Assembly (NCBI GenBank): GCA_002407845.1
Contig: DHPK01000009.1
Location: 1-44,187, forward strand
From: Leptolinea sp. UBA5366
GTDB taxonomy: Bacteria > Chloroflexota > Anaerolineae > Anaerolineales > Anaerolineaceae
DNA: 44,187 bases
Direction: 5' to 3'
Shown here: positions 41,858-44,187 of the stretch, piece after piece
Layout of the letters: the number at the start of each line of letters is the position of its first letter
Numbering within the stretch: position 1 is the first letter of the stretch
Made by a program: the position numbers and the translations under genes
Notes under the pieces: model-generated
Told to the model about the DNA's origin: nothing
The model's input: the letters and a program-made list of their open reading frames with translations, nothing else
Database searches by the model: none

Positions 41858-43108
41858 TTATTTTCTGCGGATTTTGATCATGAACAGAATGCAGATCAGG
41901 ATTCCGGAAGACAGGGTTGCCAGAACTGCAATAAAGGCAGCCGACTGACCCGGTGTGGCATGTTTCTTCTGGAAAACAGCCGGTTCGGGCGTGCCTGACG
42001 GCTGAACAGTGAGCGACGGCGTTGTTTCGGTTGCCGCATTCTGGGTTTGCTGTGGACTGGGTGAAGCAGTTGGTAATTTTGTTAGGGTCGGCGTGACGGG
42101 GATGAACAATTTCCAGCCGATGTTGATCGTTGATTTTTCGTCTAACCCGTTCACAGCGTATAAATCTTCCAAATTTGCCTGCCAAAGTTCCGCAATTGTC
42201 CACAAGGTTTCTCCCATTGCAACGACATGCCGAAATTTTCCATCTTCTGACATCGTTGGTAAAATCGTCGGCTGGACGGTCGGCTTTTGGGCGCTCATTT
42301 CAGCGGACGGAATGAACAGTTTCTGTCCCAGCTGCAGCGGCGTTTCGACCTTGATCTGATTCCAGTTAATCAGCGCATCGATGGTTGTATGGTAAGCGGC
42401 TGCGATGTGCGCCAGTGCCTGACCCTGTTTCACGACATGATAAGTCTTTCCATCGCCATCAGGCAGGACAGTTTGGACTGCGTAAATCAAATTCGAACCG
42501 GAGAATGTCCCTCCCCCGATTGTTGCTGAAATCGGTTTCAGCCCATGCGCATCTGCATTTTTCTTCAGCAAGTATGAACAGCCTGCTTTGTGCGCCGGAT
42601 AAGCTGCCTGCAAGACGAAATACAATGTGCCGTCTGCCGCCTCCGCTACACCCGCGCCGATATGGCAATACAGCGGGTTTTCTGCTGGAATCATGTGCGC
42701 TGCATCTCCCCAGACTGCTTTGACGTCTGCAAGCGTCATGCCCGGTGCGGCATTCCACCAGTTTTCAGTTGCCCAGCATTCATAGTAATTGTTGTAACCA
42801 AATGATGAAATGTGGTCTTTAACATTGCCGATATGCCCGCCCATTTTGTAATATGCCATCGTTTCAGCCGTATCCTGAGCGGATCGCATGATGTTTTCGT
42901 CAATTTTCAGCGCCGACATACCATTCGCAACCCGGGTTGCGTTTTCCATGGCAATCAGATCATAGGGAGAGATTGAACCAGCGCTGAGCGGCGGGACGTC
43001 AGCAGTTGGTAGCAAGTTTTGAGAATTGACTGCAGCAGTCTTGCACAGCAGCAGAAAACAAATGAGGAAAAAAGTTGCGTGAGCTCTCTTCAGGTCGGTT
43101 ATCAGCAA
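41858..43108 (-). CDS. CAP-domain surface protein with two LysM repeats and C-terminal TM anchor
   Basis: 416 residues. Signal sequence at about 10-28 (THATFFL-like ATFFLICFLLLCKTAA). A CAP/SCP-type domain (about 48-200) begins YDLIAMENATRVANGMSALK and contains a typical GHIGNVKDHISSFGYNNYYE (His/Glu pocket). Two LysM repeats follow: YHVVKQGQALAHIAAAY and RHVVAMGETLWTIAELW (each about 45 residues). A Thr/Pro-rich linker and a last membrane helix (about 392-412) with KIRRK stop-transfer end the protein. It should sit outside the membrane and touch the cell wall through LysM. The start is a TTG at 43108, the only available one in this frame, with AAGGAG very close to it. Confidence 0.85.
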   Translation of the reverse strand: MLITDLKRAHATFFLICFLLLCKTAAVNSQNLLPTADVPPLSAGSISPYDLIAMENATRVANGMSALKIDENIMRSAQDTAETMAYYKMGGHIGNVKDHISSFGYNNYYECWATENWWNAAPGMTLADVKAVWGDAAHMIPAENPLYCHIGAGVAEAADGTLYFVLQAAYPAHKAGCSYLLKKNADAHGLKPISATIGGGTFSGSNLIYAVQTVLPDGDGKTYHVVKQGQALAHIAAAYHTTIDALINWNQIKVETPLQLGQKLFIPSAEMSAQKPTVQPTILPTMSEDGKFRHVVAMGETLWTIAELWQANLEDLYAVNGLDEKSTINIGWKLFIPVTPTLTKLPTASPSPQQTQNAATETTPSLTVQPSGTPEPAVFQKKHATPGQSAAFIAVLATLSSGILICILFMIKIRRK

Positions 43109-43217
43109 GCTCCTTTATTATTTCAGCTAAGCGTCCAATCTGCTGCGACCTTTTATCAAAAGGGAAACGGGTCTTAGCAAGTTCGCGATTGGAAGTTTGT
43201 ACCTGCTTTAAATTAAT

Positions 43218-43260
43218 AAACAGTGATTAATCATCGATTAGATTATTAATCACTGTTTAA
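43218..43260. repeat. AT-rich 15-bp perfect inverted repeat after dcd
   Basis: TAAACAGTGATTAAT (43218-43232) and its exact complement (43246-43260) are separated by 13 bases that contain further ATTAATC- and GATTA-like repeats. It lies 22 bases after the dcd stop and within the upstream region of the CAP-LysM gene. It could be a weak terminator or a regulator-binding site; the U-tract is poor. Confidence 0.6.
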
Positions 43261-43282
43261 ATAGTAATGCATTAATGGGATT

Positions 43283-43855
43283 TTACTTCTTCTCTTCTCG
43301 AGCGGTTTCGGGCATCACCTGACCTTGGTAGCGGTTGACGCGCTGTGAATAGTCGCGCTCCGGTTTTTCTTCCAAACGGCTGAATTGAATTTGAACAACC
43401 CGGGCGCCATATGGAATGACCACATTGTGCTTGCCTTCGTTTTTCAATTCGAGGGTGATGGTTCCATGAAAACCGGCGTCGATGACGCCTGCCATCATGT
43501 GATTGATGAACAGCCTTCCAAGACTGGATTTCGTATAGACCTGACCACAGACATCAACTGGCATGCGCAGAAATTCACGGGAGGAGCCCAAAAAAATATC
43601 ACCGGGTTTGAGCAGCACGCCCTCTTCCGGGTTGATTTCGCGCAGTTCCCAAAAATCTTCAGAAAAATGGGACTTGCCGAAGATCACCTGCCCCTCTTGT
43701 TCTTTTGGCCAGCGGATGAAGCGCCCGAGTGAGAGATCCAGTGTGTTAGGGTTGATCTGTTTCATTACTGCATCATAATCCGTTTCAGATTGGCTGAAAT
43801 CTACCAGTCCCGAATCAACCATGCCTTTGATTCCACGATCACAGATCACGCTCAT
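43283..43855 (-). CDS. dcd: dCTP deaminase
   Basis: 190 residues, the usual length. Deaminates dCTP to dUTP, supplying dUMP for thymidylate synthesis. The family core is clear: QINPNTLDLSLGRFI, PGDIFLGSSREFLRMP, the substrate-binding YTKSSLGRLFINHMMAGVID and GFHGTITLELKN with the catalytic Glu in the TLELKN strand. The C-terminus (RVNRYQGQVMPE) is the flexible lid over the nucleotide. Whether it also cleaves dUTP (bifunctional type) cannot be told. The ATG overlaps the stop of the ThyX-like gene by four bases, coupling two successive steps toward dTMP. Confidence 0.92.
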   Translation of the reverse strand: MSVICDRGIKGMVDSGLVDFSQSETDYDAVMKQINPNTLDLSLGRFIRWPKEQEGQVIFGKSHFSEDFWELREINPEEGVLLKPGDIFLGSSREFLRMPVDVCGQVYTKSSLGRLFINHMMAGVIDAGFHGTITLELKNEGKHNVVIPYGARVVQIQFSRLEEKPERDYSQRVNRYQGQVMPETAREEKK

Positions 43856-44187
43856 GCTTTTCTCCTCTCAAAGTAGCCGCAGGATTGGAACTCATGGCAG
43901 CCGTTGCGATAAATACATTCCGGAACCATAAAACTGCTCAGCAGCGGATCCGATTTCTCGATTTCGGCTTTAATCGACTCCATGAGCGAGCGGGTGACCG
44001 GATCGGCTTTAAAGCACAAGCGCTTTCGGCTCATGTTCACCAGCGATTGGGCATTGAGATCCATCACGTGGTTAACCGGGGCATCCTGCCGTTCAGCGCC
44101 GCGTTCTGGGTTTGATCGCTGGCTTTTTACATAATGTTCGACGCCGTGCTTGTGCCTGACAAAATGCACGCTGGCAAAATAAGGCAG
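43852..44187 (-). CDS. ThyX-like flavin-dependent thymidylate synthase, C-terminal part (5' end outside window)
   Basis: The frame is open to the window edge, so at least 111 codons are C-terminal; the GTG at 44169 is not the true start. The entry FASVHFVRHKHGVEHYVKSQ contains RHK-x8-S, close to the ThyX signature RHR-x7-8-S that holds FAD and dUMP. Further on, MDLNAQSLVNMSRKRLC and a Cys-rich end (VPECIYRNGCHEFQSCGYF) match a divergent group of small proteins annotated as FAD-dependent thymidylate synthase. The Cys cluster (three Cys within 15 residues) is unlike classical ThyX and may bind metal. It is coupled to dcd, which supports a role in dTMP synthesis. Enzymatic activity is unproven. 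Confidence 0.65.
   Translation of the reverse strand: MPYFASVHFVRHKHGVEHYVKSQRSNPERGAERQDAPVNHVMDLNAQSLVNMSRKRLCFKADPVTRSLMESIKAEIEKSDPLLSSFMVPECIYRNGCHEFQSCGYFERRKA

Noticed and set aside
1..44187. CRISPR arrays, insertion sequences or direct-repeat clusters
   Set aside because: No regularly spaced repeats, transposase genes or terminal inverted repeats were seen by eye.

Overview
The window reads as ordinary chromosome of a Gram-variable, mid-GC anaerobe. The best guess is a member of Chloroflexota, class Anaerolineae. That guess is inferred from the combination of a transaldolase-phosphoglucose isomerase type fusion, CdaA/CdaR, a T-box leader in front of thrS, many secreted proteins with Thr/Pro linkers, and frequent GTG/TTG starts. 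No database search was possible. There is no rRNA, CRISPR array, transposase or integrase. One tRNA (His) is present.

Layout. 1-6.5 kb, minus strand: 5' part of glnA with its own sigma70 promoter; a c-di-AMP operon (cdaA-cdaR-DUF1232); and a secreted protein-TPR-coaE operon. 6.6-13.8 kb, plus strand: zinc-ribbon/SH3b membrane protein, HerA-like ATPase, DarT-like ADP-ribosyltransferase, a protein of unknown function, a thiamine-type ABC binding protein and a PfkB kinase. 13.9-18.4 kb, minus: trmH-mutS, and a Bro-N/DUF3781 pair. 18.9-26.5 kb, minus: pncA-pncB (NAD salvage), a Gfo/Idh/MocA oxidoreductase, a zinc alcohol dehydrogenase, and a 1073-residue RpiB-Tal-Pgi triple fusion. 26.6-31.6 kb: a GAF/PAS histidine kinase, a lipoprotein plus SUMF1-like membrane protein, tRNA-His, and a DUF1576 membrane protein with a small partner. 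31.6-41.8 kb, plus: rtcB, a membrane protein overlapping gyrB, a secreted repeat protein, an alpha/beta hydrolase, T-box-thrS, a PHP phosphoesterase and a lipoprotein. 41.9-44.2 kb, minus: a CAP-LysM surface protein, dcd, and the 3' end of a ThyX-like gene.

Most notable. (1) The central transaldolase domain of the RpiB-Tal-Pgi fusion has lost its Schiff-base lysine (Ser292), its catalytic Asp (Ser170) and the SNP loop, while both flanking isomerase domains keep their active-site motifs. It looks like a pseudoenzyme linker in a pentose/hexose isomerase fusion. (2) Three genes (zinc-ribbon protein, DarT-like, trmH-mutS) have a -10 hexamer exactly 8 nt before the ATG and no Shine-Dalgarno, suggesting leaderless mRNAs. 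(3) A DarT-like toxin-fold protein stands alone without a DarG macrodomain partner. (4) A Bro-N antirepressor-like gene overlaps a DUF3781 gene. (5) The ThyX-like fragment is translationally coupled to dCTP deaminase. Start choices are noted per gene; several depend on weak Shine-Dalgarno evidence.
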